A stretch of DNA of 37,121 nt, from contig CAKOKU010000011.1 of the NCBI GenBank assembly GCA_934095865.1, forward strand, positions 1 to 37,121. Direction: 5' to 3'. The notes under the pieces were generated by a model. That model saw only the letters and a list, made by a program, of their open reading frames with translations. It ran no database searches and was not told the origin of the DNA. The stretch comes from an uncultured Bacilli bacterium. GTDB lineage: Bacteria; Bacillota_I; Bacilli_A; RF39; UBA660. Below, piece after piece: positions 7,432-15,548 of the stretch. Positions within the stretch are counted from its first letter, which is position 1. Every line of letters starts with the position of its first letter. A program made the position numbers and the translations under genes.

Positions 7432-8442
7432 ATGGAAAAAGTAAAAAGTATAATTGAAATACCAGAACAAAAATTAATTACAAGACGAGATTTTATGGCT
7501 GGAAGTGCGGCCTTAACAACTGGTTTCTTTATTAAAAAATTAGGTATTAAAGCATCAGCAGCCGGTATTGCTATGCCAACTGGTTATGCTAAATTTGCCA
7601 GAGATTTTGCATCACAGGATGATGAAGCTCAAAAGCAAGATTTTACAGCGTTAAGAGGACTAAATCAAAATGGTGAAGTAAGAGTAGTAATGCCAGCAAA
7701 TGAACAATTTTATATTGCTGATTCTAAAAATAATCCAATTATTTATAACTATTACAAGAAATGTATTGAGGCAAAAGCTCAACCTAATTTAAGTGCAGCC
7801 TTTATCGGAATTGATAATAATCAATCTGATATTTTAGCAGAAATTGAATATTACCTAAATGATGCGTTACAACATCCTAATGATAAAGATAAAGCTTTAG
7901 AATTGTATAGAAGAATAAATAATGATATTATGAGCGGAGAATCAATAGAAGAAGGTAAGGAGGCTTACGAGGCGCCTTATGATCCTAATATAAAGTTAAA
8001 ACATGTTGCGATAGGTGAGACAATTAATGAAATAACTAGAGCATCTTGGAAAAATATTCCATCATGCCATGCTATTAGACAATTAAAGCCTGATCAAGTT
8101 GGTGCATACGAAGCAAAAAATGGTCTTTGTCCACAAGTTACACAGGATAGGACTGGCGGTAGTACCGTTACAAGTTCTGAAAATCCTAAATTAGGAGTAT
8201 TAAGACCTTCATATCAAACAAAGGGAAATTATAATACAAATGAGTTATGGTATTTAAATAACTATTATAAAAATTTAGATGTAGCTAAAATGATTCTTAG
8301 AAGTTTAAAAGGTGTTATAAAAGCAAATATAGATGGTAAGTGGTCTAGTGAATATCTTACTGGTCCATTAGGATTAAACATAACATCAGCAGAGTTGAAT
8401 TCTATTAGTAAAGAAATTGGCTTAACTTTAAGACGCAGATAA
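7432..8442 (+). CDS. Unknown protein with Tat-type signal peptide
   Basis: I do not recognise a family. I chose ATG 7432, six bases after GGGGG, giving 336 residues; an upstream in-frame ATG at 7387 has no ribosome site. The N-terminus reads LITRRDFMAGSAALTTGFFI (residues 15-34), a twin-arginine motif followed by a hydrophobic stretch and an Ala-rich cleavage region (KASAAG). This suggests export of a folded protein. The mature part is mixed alpha/beta without membrane segments, with only two cysteines. The gene 16 bases downstream encodes a membrane-anchored Cys-repeat protein, so the two may act together at the cell surface. Confidence 0.75.
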   Translation: MEKVKSIIEIPEQKLITRRDFMAGSAALTTGFFIKKLGIKASAAGIAMPTGYAKFARDFASQDDEAQKQDFTALRGLNQNGEVRVVMPANEQFYIADSKNNPIIYNYYKKCIEAKAQPNLSAAFIGIDNNQSDILAEIEYYLNDALQHPNDKDKALELYRRINNDIMSGESIEEGKEAYEAPYDPNIKLKHVAIGETINEITRASWKNIPSCHAIRQLKPDQVGAYEAKNGLCPQVTQDRTGGSTVTSSENPKLGVLRPSYQTKGNYNTNELWYLNNYYKNLDVAKMILRSLKGVIKANIDGKWSSEYLTGPLGLNITSAELNSISKEIGLTLRRR

Positions 8443-8457
8443 TAAGGGGGAATTTTT

Positions 8458-10587
8458 ATGTACGAAGAAAGAAGAATCCAAATAAATTGGAAAAACATAT
8501 TATTTGTAGTTGGCGTAGTAGCACTTATAATTGTTGTTATAATGTTACTAGTACCTAAAAATAATATGGATGCATACTATTCACAAATGTTTAAAACTAA
8601 TTTAAACACGATGAAAGAAGCTGCTAAAAGTTATTATGTAGCTGGCGGTAATATGCCAGAAAATATTGGTGAATCATCAACCATTAATTTAGAAAATATG
8701 GTTAGTAAAAAATTAGTTACTGATTTTGTTGATAAAAATAATAAATCATGTAATAAAACTAATTCATATGCCCAAATAACAAAAACAGGTTCTAATGAAT
8801 ATGTTTTAAAGACACAATTATCATGTGATGCTGATTCTGATTATGTTTTAGAAACAATTAGTTCTACAAGTTCAAATCAAAATTTTGCAAATAATGATAG
8901 TACAAATAAAGATAACAATACTAATCCTTCTGATAATAATAACAACAGTAATAATCCAAATAACGATGAAGATGATGACGAAGATAAAATAAAGGACAAT
9001 GAAACTGTTGACAAAGATGGTAATGTAATTAAGACTGTAAAAGAATATGAGTTTAAAAAACCTGTATATCATACAAAAAATTCATACCGTTGTGAAGATG
9101 GTTATAAATTAGAAGGAACAACATGTTATAAATATATAACTGGTGAAGCTGTTCCTGCTACTCCAACATATTTTGAAGATGAGAAAAAAGTTACTGAAGC
9201 TAAGAAAAACACTAAAGACGGTTATACTGAAACTAAGACTCCAAATAAAGAAGTTGATAAAGTAACTAATAAATGTCCAGATGGTTATACTGAAAATAAT
9301 AATACTTGTGTTAAATATCAAGAAGCCACAGTAAAACCTGGTACTACAACATATTCTTGTCCAGATGGTTATAACTATAATTCAACAACTAAAAAATGTG
9401 AAAGAATAATTACTAAAGATGCAATCAAGAAAGAAACAACCAATACAACAACAAGTTGTGTATACGCATTTGATAATTTAACATCAGCAAGTAAATGTAC
9501 TTATTCTGCAACTGTTAGTTCGAAACAAAAGTGTGAATGTCCAGCTGGTTCAAAAGAAGATTGGTGGGGTAAATGCGTAGTAACAACTACGACTCCAGTA
9601 TGTAAATGTCCAGATGGTTATACTAAAAATGGTAGTGGAACTTGTTCAAGTAATACAAGCAAAACAACAACACCTAGTTGGGATAATGCTAAAGAACTAG
9701 GAAAATATCCAACAGATCAATCAGGATATACAAGTACAGGTAAAATCACATGTAATAAAACATCTGTAATGGGTTCTACATATTATTCATGCTTTAGTGT
9801 AGCAGCTATTTGTTCAACTGGTACATATAATGGTCAAGGTTCTTGTGTAACTAGTGGTTACTCAGAAAAACCAATAGAATGTAAAGATGAAACTTCTACA
9901 TCTTATGTTCCAAGAAATAATTGTAAAACTGAGACATCTTCATCATGTGATTATAGACCAGGCGTAAACCCAACATTATCATCAGATGGTACAACATGTT
10001 CATACAATGCTACTACTCAAACAAAGACAGACATTAAATATGAATGTGAATCTGGCTATACTTTAGATTCAACAACAAATACTTGTAAAAAAGTTGATAC
10101 TGTTGAACCTACAAAGAATACAACTGAAACTGAATATTCATGCCCAGCTGGTTGGAATAGAGAAGGTACAACATGTTATACAACTGCTGAAAAAGTACAA
10201 AAAACAACGTATAAATATACTTGCCCAGATGGATTTACTCCAAATGGTTCCGGTGAAAATATGACATGTACTCGTTATGTTCCATCAAGTGAAGAATATT
10301 ATTGTGAAGATGCTGACGCAGAATTAGATAAAGAAAATAAAACTTGTACAAAAGTAGTTAAAGGTCAAATAAGTGGTTACAAATGTCCAAATAGTACCGA
10401 TTATGTATATGATGCAACAACAAATACTTGTGTCAAGAAGACTTTGGATTGTAAAGATGCCATTGTAGATACCGAAGAAACTGTAACTTATGAATATAAG
10501 TGGAGTACAAGTGAGTATCTTGAAGGTTGGACTAGAACCGGAAATGTTCGTGAGAAGACAACTCAATCTGATGCTTTAATAAAATAA
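8458..10587 (+). CDS. Membrane-anchored surface protein with Cys-rich repeats
   Basis: The 709-residue protein has a short basic N-terminus, one membrane helix (about 14-35), then a helical segment (MDAYYSQMFKTNLNTMKEAA) that resembles the stalk of type IV pilin-like proteins. After an Asn/Asp-rich low-complexity linker (about 140-185) come about ten imperfect repeats of the type C-P-D-G-Y-x(5-10)-C, for example CPDGYTENNNTC and CPDGYTKNGSGTC. The orientation implies an extracellular C-terminus with many possible disulfides. Ribosome site AAGGGGG lies at 8443-8449, and the gene is probably co-transcribed with the Tat-signal gene. Function is unknown; adhesion or matrix binding is plausible. 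Confidence 0.8.
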   Translation: MYEERRIQINWKNILFVVGVVALIIVVIMLLVPKNNMDAYYSQMFKTNLNTMKEAAKSYYVAGGNMPENIGESSTINLENMVSKKLVTDFVDKNNKSCNKTNSYAQITKTGSNEYVLKTQLSCDADSDYVLETISSTSSNQNFANNDSTNKDNNTNPSDNNNNSNNPNNDEDDDEDKIKDNETVDKDGNVIKTVKEYEFKKPVYHTKNSYRCEDGYKLEGTTCYKYITGEAVPATPTYFEDEKKVTEAKKNTKDGYTETKTPNKEVDKVTNKCPDGYTENNNTCVKYQEATVKPGTTTYSCPDGYNYNSTTKKCERIITKDAIKKETTNTTTSCVYAFDNLTSASKCTYSATVSSKQKCECPAGSKEDWWGKCVVTTTTPVCKCPDGYTKNGSGTCSSNTSKTTTPSWDNAKELGKYPTDQSGYTSTGKITCNKTSVMGSTYYSCFSVAAICSTGTYNGQGSCVTSGYSEKPIECKDETSTSYVPRNNCKTETSSSCDYRPGVNPTLSSDGTTCSYNATTQTKTDIKYECESGYTLDSTTNTCKKVDTVEPTKNTTETEYSCPAGWNREGTTCYTTAEKVQKTTYKYTCPDGFTPNGSGENMTCTRYVPSSEEYYCEDADAELDKENKTCTKVVKGQISGYKCPNSTDYVYDATTNTCVKKTLDCKDAIVDTEETVTYEYKWSTSEYLEGWTRTGNVREKTTQSDALIK

Positions 10588-10612
10588 AAAAGGTCTTGAA
10601 AGATCTTTTTTT
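10586..10612. terminator. Bidirectional intrinsic terminator
   Basis: AAGGTCTT pairs with AAGATCTT (one G-T wobble), flanked by A-runs on the left and T-runs on the right. It can serve both the Cys-repeat gene and the convergent gene at 10618. Confidence 0.75.
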
Positions 10613-10617
10613 AATGC

Positions 10618-11064
10618 TCAAATTTTTGTCTTAAGTATGCCAATAGCCGTTTCTAAATTAGTATCATAATAAGGAAAATAAAAAGTTCCAGCATTAATGA
10701 TTTTAATGGTATATCTATAAGCTTCTTTTTTAAAAATTAAAAATTTATCTTGAAATGTTTCTTTCTCAACGGAACTTATTTCCTTATAATCAATAGCAAT
10801 TGTTTTTCCTTTAGTAGTATAGTAAAAATCCTTATCATGAAACTCAAAAGAACCTTTTCTAATACCAGATTTACATTTAATGTAATACAGCCAAAGTGTT
10901 AACAAAATTGCAACAGCAATCACCGCCGGTATAAATAAATATAAGATATAAATCTCTTTATACAATACGATTAAAATCAAAATAAATAATATAAAAAAGA
11001 GTGGTAAAGTTTTCTTATAGGCCTTAGGATTTCTATACCTAAAATTATATTTTTTAGAATTCAT
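10618..11064 (-). CDS. Small two-helix membrane protein
   Basis: The 148-residue protein has two hydrophobic segments (about 21-38 and 43-62), then a cytosolic beta-rich domain with KGSFEFHDKDFYYTTKGKTIAIDYKEI. This layout is like bacterial PH-domain or YcxB-type membrane proteins, but I cannot assign it. GGTGAG precedes the ATG on the minus strand. It is divergent from the small ORF at 11202. Confidence 0.7.
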   Translation of the reverse strand: MNSKKYNFRYRNPKAYKKTLPLFFILFILILIVLYKEIYILYLFIPAVIAVAILLTLWLYYIKCKSGIRKGSFEFHDKDFYYTTKGKTIAIDYKEISSVEKETFQDKFLIFKKEAYRYTIKIINAGTFYFPYYDTNLETAIGILKTKI

Positions 11065-11087
11065 AAGCTCACCATATCCTTAAATAG

Positions 11088-11116
11088 ATTTTATAATATA
11101 ATTTCTAAAAATACAA
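11088..11116 (-). promoter_or_regulatory. Promoter for the 10618-11064 gene
   Basis: Minus strand: TTGTAT (11116-11111), 17-base spacer, TAAAAT (11093-11088), placed 24 bases before the start codon. Confidence 0.5.
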
Positions 11117-11159
11117 TCATTACTAAACAAAATCAAGTTAATTCAAAATCACTTTCTTC

Positions 11160-11188
11160 TTGCATAAAAAAATATCATATTTTATAAT
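11160..11188 (+). promoter_or_regulatory. Promoter of the phosphorelay operon
   Basis: TTGCAT (11160-11165), a 17-base spacer and a perfect TATAAT (11183-11188). Transcription would start near 11195, leaving only a few bases before the ATG at 11202. Confidence 0.75.
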
Positions 11189-11201
11189 TATATTATGTAG
11201 T

Positions 11202-11363
11202 ATGAGAATAGATGGTGATATTGTAGTGAAAGTTAGCGATGAGGTTTATGTTTATAATGACAACAAATTATTAGGACTTCTAAAAATTTATAAGGCTCTT
11301 AATGATTTAAGTGATTATAGAATTTATTCAATAGATGAAAAAAATATATTAAAAAAGGACTGA
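11202..11363 (+). CDS. Small unknown ORF, probably leaderless
   Basis: This 53-residue frame begins MRIDGDIVVKVSDEVYVYND and ends at TGA just before the next gene. An in-frame TTG at 11160 would extend it, but that TTG is the -35 box of the promoter. ATG 11202 has no ribosome site, and the predicted transcript start is about 7 bases upstream, so translation would be nearly leaderless. The end of the frame (AAAAAAGGAC) supplies the ribosome site of the Hpt-receiver gene. Function is unknown, and it may act as a coupled leader. Confidence 0.5.
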   Translation: MRIDGDIVVKVSDEVYVYNDNKLLGLLKIYKALNDLSDYRIYSIDEKNILKKD

Positions 11364-11367
11364 TTTT

Positions 11368-12165
11368 ATGGATATTAATTTTTTAAAACAAAATGGCGTA
11401 GATACAGATAAAGCATTAGAACTTTTTGGCGACATGGACATATATAATGAAACGTTTCAAGATTATTTAGATGGCATTGATGAAAAATTAAAAAACTTAG
11501 AACGTAGTAAAAATAATGAAAACTGGGCAGATTATGGTATTTTTGCTCACTCAATCAAGAGTGATGCTAGATATTTAGGCTTTACTAAAGAAGCTGAAAT
11601 ATTTTTAGCCCATGAAATGGCTGGTAAAGAAGCTAATCAACATTTTATAGAAAAAGAATATGATAATTTATTAAAAACCGTTGCTTATATGACATCAATT
11701 GTTAAAAGATATTTAAATGGCGAAAAGGCTTTAACAAGATTACCTGAAAAAGAAAATAGTCAGCCAGTAACTATAAATAATGAACCAAAAGAAGAAATTG
11801 TACTTATAGCCGATGATTCTAAAATAGTTGATAATTTTGCCTTAAAAGTTATGGAAGGTAAATATAAAGGTGTTGTTGCCATCGATGGTAAAGAAGCCAT
11901 AGATATAATAAGCAGTAATAAATATAATATTTTAGCTATTCTTTTAGATTTAAATATGCCTAATGTTGGCGGCTTTGAAGTCTTAGAATACTTAAAAAAC
12001 AGTAATCATTATAGTAATATTCCTATATCTATAATAACTGGTGAAGATTCAAAAGACATGATTGACAAAGCTTTTCAATATAATATAGTAGATATGTTAG
12101 TTAAACCATTCAGTAAAAATGACTTTCTACGGGTTTTAGACAAAACCATAAATTTAAAAAAGTAA
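11368..12165 (+). CDS. Hpt-receiver phosphorelay protein
   Basis: This 265-residue cytosolic protein joins two phosphorelay domains. Residues 1-118 look like a histidine phosphotransfer (Hpt) helical bundle, with the candidate phospho-His61 in HSIKSDARYLGF. Residues 143-265 are a response-regulator receiver with the acidic pair Asp149/Asp150, phospho-acceptor Asp194 (LLDLNMP), Thr224 and Lys246 (KPF). There is no DNA-binding or enzymatic output domain and no neighbouring histidine kinase, so it would relay phosphate between partners encoded elsewhere. It is preceded by a 53-residue ORF and followed by a terminator. Confidence 0.85.
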   Translation: MDINFLKQNGVDTDKALELFGDMDIYNETFQDYLDGIDEKLKNLERSKNNENWADYGIFAHSIKSDARYLGFTKEAEIFLAHEMAGKEANQHFIEKEYDNLLKTVAYMTSIVKRYLNGEKALTRLPEKENSQPVTINNEPKEEIVLIADDSKIVDNFALKVMEGKYKGVVAIDGKEAIDIISSNKYNILAILLDLNMPNVGGFEVLEYLKNSNHYSNIPISIITGEDSKDMIDKAFQYNIVDMLVKPFSKNDFLRVLDKTINLKK

Positions 12166-12168
12166 TTT

Positions 12169-12191
12169 AACGTCAAATTGACGTTTTTTTT
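12169..12191 (+). terminator. Intrinsic terminator
   Basis: AACGTCA pairs with TGACGTT across a 3-base loop and is followed by a run of T. Confidence 0.85.
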
Positions 12192-12291
12192 AAAGAATAT
12201 ATAATTTTAGAAGGAATTCGCTAAAAAAACGGGTATATATAATTAGAGGATATTTTATAAAAAGAAGAGTATTCCTTTAGTTAAATTATGA

Positions 12292-12320
12292 TTGTCAGTT
12301 TTATTAACTTATGATAGTAT
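12292..12320 (+). promoter_or_regulatory. recA promoter
   Basis: TTGTCA (12292-12297), 17-base spacer, TAGTAT (12315-12320), with TG one base before the -10 box (extended -10). I see no GAAC-N4-GTTC LexA site near it. Confidence 0.7.
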
Positions 12321-12357
12321 AAAATTAAAGATTCAATCAGTGTAGGAGGGTTATATA

Positions 12358-13428
12358 ATGAAAGATTTAACTAACGAAAAAGATAAGGACAAAGTTTTAG
12401 AACAAGTCATATCTGATATAGAAAAACAATTTGGAAAAGGTGCTGTTATGCGCCTTGGTTCACAAGAACATTTAAATATTGAAGTAACACCAAGTGGTTC
12501 ATTAAGTTTAGATGTTGCCTTAGGTGTTGGTGGATATCCAAAAGGAAGAATAATTGAAATATACGGTCCAGAATCAAGCGGTAAAACAACTTTTGCTCTA
12601 CATGCAATTGCTGAGGTTCAAAAAAGGGGAGGTCGAGCAGCTTTTATTGATGCTGAACATGCATTAGATCCAGTTTATGCCAAAAATTTAGGCGTAAACA
12701 TTAACGAACTATTATTAAGTCAACCAGACACCGGTGAACAAGCACTAGAAATTTGTGAGGCCCTTGTCCGTAGCGAAGCAGTTAACATTGTTGTTATTGA
12801 CTCCGTAGCAGCCTTAGTACCACAAGCTGAAATTGATGGTGAAATGGGTGATAGTCATGTTGGTCTTCAAGCTAGACTAATGAGTCAAGCTCTAAGAAAA
12901 TTATCTGGAACTATAAATAAAACTAAAACAACAGCTATTTTTATTAATCAGTTACGCGAAAAAGTAGGCGTACTATTTGGTAATCCTGAAACAACAACTG
13001 GTGGGCGCGCGCTAAAATTTTATGCCAGTATTCGTTTAGATATCAGAAGAGGCGAACAAATAAAAGACGGTGATAAGTTTATTGGCAACCGTACTAATAT
13101 TAAAGTAGTCAAAAATAAAGTTGCTCCACCATTTAAAACAGCTTCTGTTGACATTATCTATGGTAGTGGTATTTCTCATTCTGGCGAAGTATTAGACTTA
13201 GCTGTCGATTTAAATATTATAAATAAAAGTGGTGCTTGGTACTCATATAACGGTGAAAAAATAGGCCAAGGTCGTGAAAATGCCAAAAGTTATTTAATTA
13301 ACAACAAAAATTTAATGGATGATATTGAACTGAAAATTAGAAAATATTATGATTTTAATGACGTAAAATCAGAAAAAAATCAGGACATAAATAATAGTAA
13401 AGAAACAGTAAAAAATACGAAAAAATAA
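12358..13428 (+). CDS. recA: Recombinase RecA
   Basis: This 356-residue ATPase forms filaments on single-stranded DNA, carries out homologous strand exchange and triggers the SOS response. Walker A is GPESSGKTT at 70-78, and Walker B is the hydrophobic VNIVVIDSVAALVP. The DNA-binding L2 region contains GNPETTTGGRALKFYAS. The C-terminal tail after about 330 is short, charged and rich in Asn/Lys. Ribosome site AGGAGG is at 12344-12349. It stands alone with its own promoter. Confidence 0.98.
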   Translation: MKDLTNEKDKDKVLEQVISDIEKQFGKGAVMRLGSQEHLNIEVTPSGSLSLDVALGVGGYPKGRIIEIYGPESSGKTTFALHAIAEVQKRGGRAAFIDAEHALDPVYAKNLGVNINELLLSQPDTGEQALEICEALVRSEAVNIVVIDSVAALVPQAEIDGEMGDSHVGLQARLMSQALRKLSGTINKTKTTAIFINQLREKVGVLFGNPETTTGGRALKFYASIRLDIRRGEQIKDGDKFIGNRTNIKVVKNKVAPPFKTASVDIIYGSGISHSGEVLDLAVDLNIINKSGAWYSYNGEKIGQGRENAKSYLINNKNLMDDIELKIRKYYDFNDVKSEKNQDINNSKETVKNTKK

Positions 13429-13438
13429 TTAGTCTTTG

Positions 13439-13467
13439 TTGAAACCCCAAAATTCTTGTGATAATAT
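13439..13467 (+). promoter_or_regulatory. Promoter for the PBP gene
   Basis: TTGAAA (13439-13444), 17-base spacer, TAATAT (13462-13467) with an extended TGA before the -10. Confidence 0.7.
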
Positions 13468-13500
13468 TAATTAGAGATTTTATTAATGGGGGAATGTACA

Positions 13501-15408
13501 GTGTATATTGTAAAAAAGAAGAACAACAAGCCAAGAAAAAAACATCATTTTTTTGTAATATTGACGTTTCTTTTTTTTGTCTGCATTATAACTTCAATTG
13601 CCATTGGTGTTAATTATATTGTAACTAATGCTCCCACATTTGATAAAAGAAATCTTTATATGAGTCAGGCTTCAATCCTTCTTGATAAAAATGGCAAAGA
13701 AATAACAAGACTTGGTTTAGAAGACCGTGAAATAGTAACGTATAATGAACTTCCACAAGTCTTAATTGATGCTATTGTTGCTACTGAAGATTCTCGTTTC
13801 TTTCAACATCAGGGATTTGATCTAATAAGATTTAGTAAGGCCGTTTTCGATCATCTAAATGGTAATACCGATGCTGGTGGTGCCTCAACAATTACTATGC
13901 AGATATCTAAACAAGTGTTTACCTCTAATGTTGCAACCGGAATTGAAGGAATAATACGTAAATTGACAGATATTTACTTGTCAATGTTTCAAATTGAAAA
14001 GAATTATACTAAAGAGGAAATTCTAGAAATATATGTTAACTATCCTTTTTTAGGTTCTCATAGTTATGGTGTCGAAATGGCATGTCAGAATTACTTTGGT
14101 AAAAGTGTTCGTGAAATAAACTTAGCCGAAGCAGCCCTAATAGCAGGGTTATTTAATGCTCCATCTGATATAGATCCAAATGTTAATCTTTATAATGCTA
14201 CTAAAAGACGAAATGAAGTATTAAATTTAATGTATAAACATGGTTATATAACTGAGGAACAATTAAATGATGCTCTTAATATTTCTGTGTCAAGTATGTT
14301 AATTAAGAAAAGTAGCGGTGTCAATAAATATCAAAGCTTCATAGATACTGTAACAGAAGAAATTATTAAAGATAAAGGTATCAGTCCATATAACGTTCCG
14401 ATGATTATTCAAACTACCTTAGACACTTCCGTTCAAGATGCTGTTAATAACGTAATGAATAATTCCAAAAATTTTAAGGATGATGTCATTCAAGCCGGTA
14501 TGGTTATTACAAGTACGGCCGATGGTTCAATATTAGCAATCGGTGGTGGCAGAAATAGAACTGGCGCAAGACAATATAACTATGCCACCCAAATAAAACG
14601 TCAACCAGGTTCTTCAATAAAACCATTTATGGACTATGGCCCTTATTTTGAATTTAACGGAGGAACACCTAACGACATAATTCTTGATGCTCCATACACA
14701 TACAGTGATGGTACCCAAATCGTAAATGCCATGCGTGATTATAAAGGATATATCACGATTAAACAAGCGCTAAGTGACTCTAGAAATATACCGGCTTTAA
14801 AAGTGTTTCAACAAGTTGATAAAACCAATATTGCTAACTATGTCCATTCCTTTGGTATTGATTATGGTAGTAACTTATATGAATCTGCCGCGGTAGGAGC
14901 TTTTGAAGGCGTATCACCACTTCAAATGTCAGCAGCTTATGGAGCATATGCCCGTGGTGGTTACTATATTGAACCTTATTCGTACACTAGAATTACTTAC
15001 CGTGATAATAACGAAGTTGAAGAAAAAACTTATAAAAAAGAAAAAGTATGTAGTGAACAAACCGCTAAATATATTAATGAAATATTAACTTATGCTATTA
15101 AATATGGTAAAATTTTAGGAACTCTAGACGTAGGAAATGCCGAGGTTGCAGGTAAAACCGGAACAACCACTATTTCAAGAAGTAAAACCGAAGCTCTTGG
15201 AATAAGTGAATATGCAGTAAGAGATTCATGGGCTTGTATTTATACACATGATTATTCAGTTGCTCTTTGGTATGGTTATGCAAATGAAACAAGCGAATAT
15301 TATATGCTAAACATAGACGCCACTTTGGGCCGACGACGTATCATGAAAAAATTAGCAAAGCTTTTAATAACGAATGACAAAAAATTACTGACATCAGAAA
15401 AAAATTAA
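13501..15408 (+). CDS. Class A penicillin-binding protein (PBP1A-like)
   Basis: A bifunctional peptidoglycan polymerase of about 635 residues. It has a short basic cytosolic end, one membrane helix (about 17-42), a GT51 glycosyltransferase domain with the catalytic Glu in ATEDSRFF (near residue 96) and GGASTITMQ, then a transpeptidase domain with the serine motif SSIK (near 371), the SDSRN motif and KTGTT. I chose GTG 13501 because GGGGG (13488-13492) lies eight bases upstream; an in-frame ATG at 13486 overlaps that site. The presence of this enzyme shows that the organism has a cell wall. Confidence 0.92.
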   Translation: MYIVKKKNNKPRKKHHFFVILTFLFFVCIITSIAIGVNYIVTNAPTFDKRNLYMSQASILLDKNGKEITRLGLEDREIVTYNELPQVLIDAIVATEDSRFFQHQGFDLIRFSKAVFDHLNGNTDAGGASTITMQISKQVFTSNVATGIEGIIRKLTDIYLSMFQIEKNYTKEEILEIYVNYPFLGSHSYGVEMACQNYFGKSVREINLAEAALIAGLFNAPSDIDPNVNLYNATKRRNEVLNLMYKHGYITEEQLNDALNISVSSMLIKKSSGVNKYQSFIDTVTEEIIKDKGISPYNVPMIIQTTLDTSVQDAVNNVMNNSKNFKDDVIQAGMVITSTADGSILAIGGGRNRTGARQYNYATQIKRQPGSSIKPFMDYGPYFEFNGGTPNDIILDAPYTYSDGTQIVNAMRDYKGYITIKQALSDSRNIPALKVFQQVDKTNIANYVHSFGIDYGSNLYESAAVGAFEGVSPLQMSAAYGAYARGGYYIEPYSYTRITYRDNNEVEEKTYKKEKVCSEQTAKYINEILTYAIKYGKILGTLDVGNAEVAGKTGTTTISRSKTEALGISEYAVRDSWACIYTHDYSVALWYGYANETSEYYMLNIDATLGRRRIMKKLAKLLITNDKKLLTSEKN

Positions 15409-15453
15409 ATATTATGAGTAGATTTTATTAAAAATCGAAAATAATATTTTTTT
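15407..15453 (+). terminator. Branched intrinsic terminator
   Basis: AAATATTAT pairs with ATAATATTT around an inner hairpin (GATTTT/AAAATC), and a T-run follows. It sits at the PBP stop codon. Confidence 0.65.
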
Positions 15454-15480
15454 CTCCATGAATTGGAAAAGTAAAAAACA

Positions 15481-15509
15481 TTGCTAAAATTATAAAAATT
15501 CATTATAAT
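15481..15509 (+). promoter_or_regulatory. rny promoter
   Basis: TTGCTA (15481-15486), 17-base spacer, perfect TATAAT (15504-15509). Confidence 0.75.
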
Positions 15510-15548
15510 AAAAATATAGATTAATATCTATTAAGAGGAGAAGATTAT

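Noticed and set aside
11160..11201. TTG start for the small ORF
   Set aside because: The TTG is the -35 hexamer of a consensus promoter whose -10 lies inside the would-be coding region.
12240..12357. LexA box upstream of recA
   Set aside because: I looked for GAAC-N4-GTTC-type operators around the promoter and saw none.
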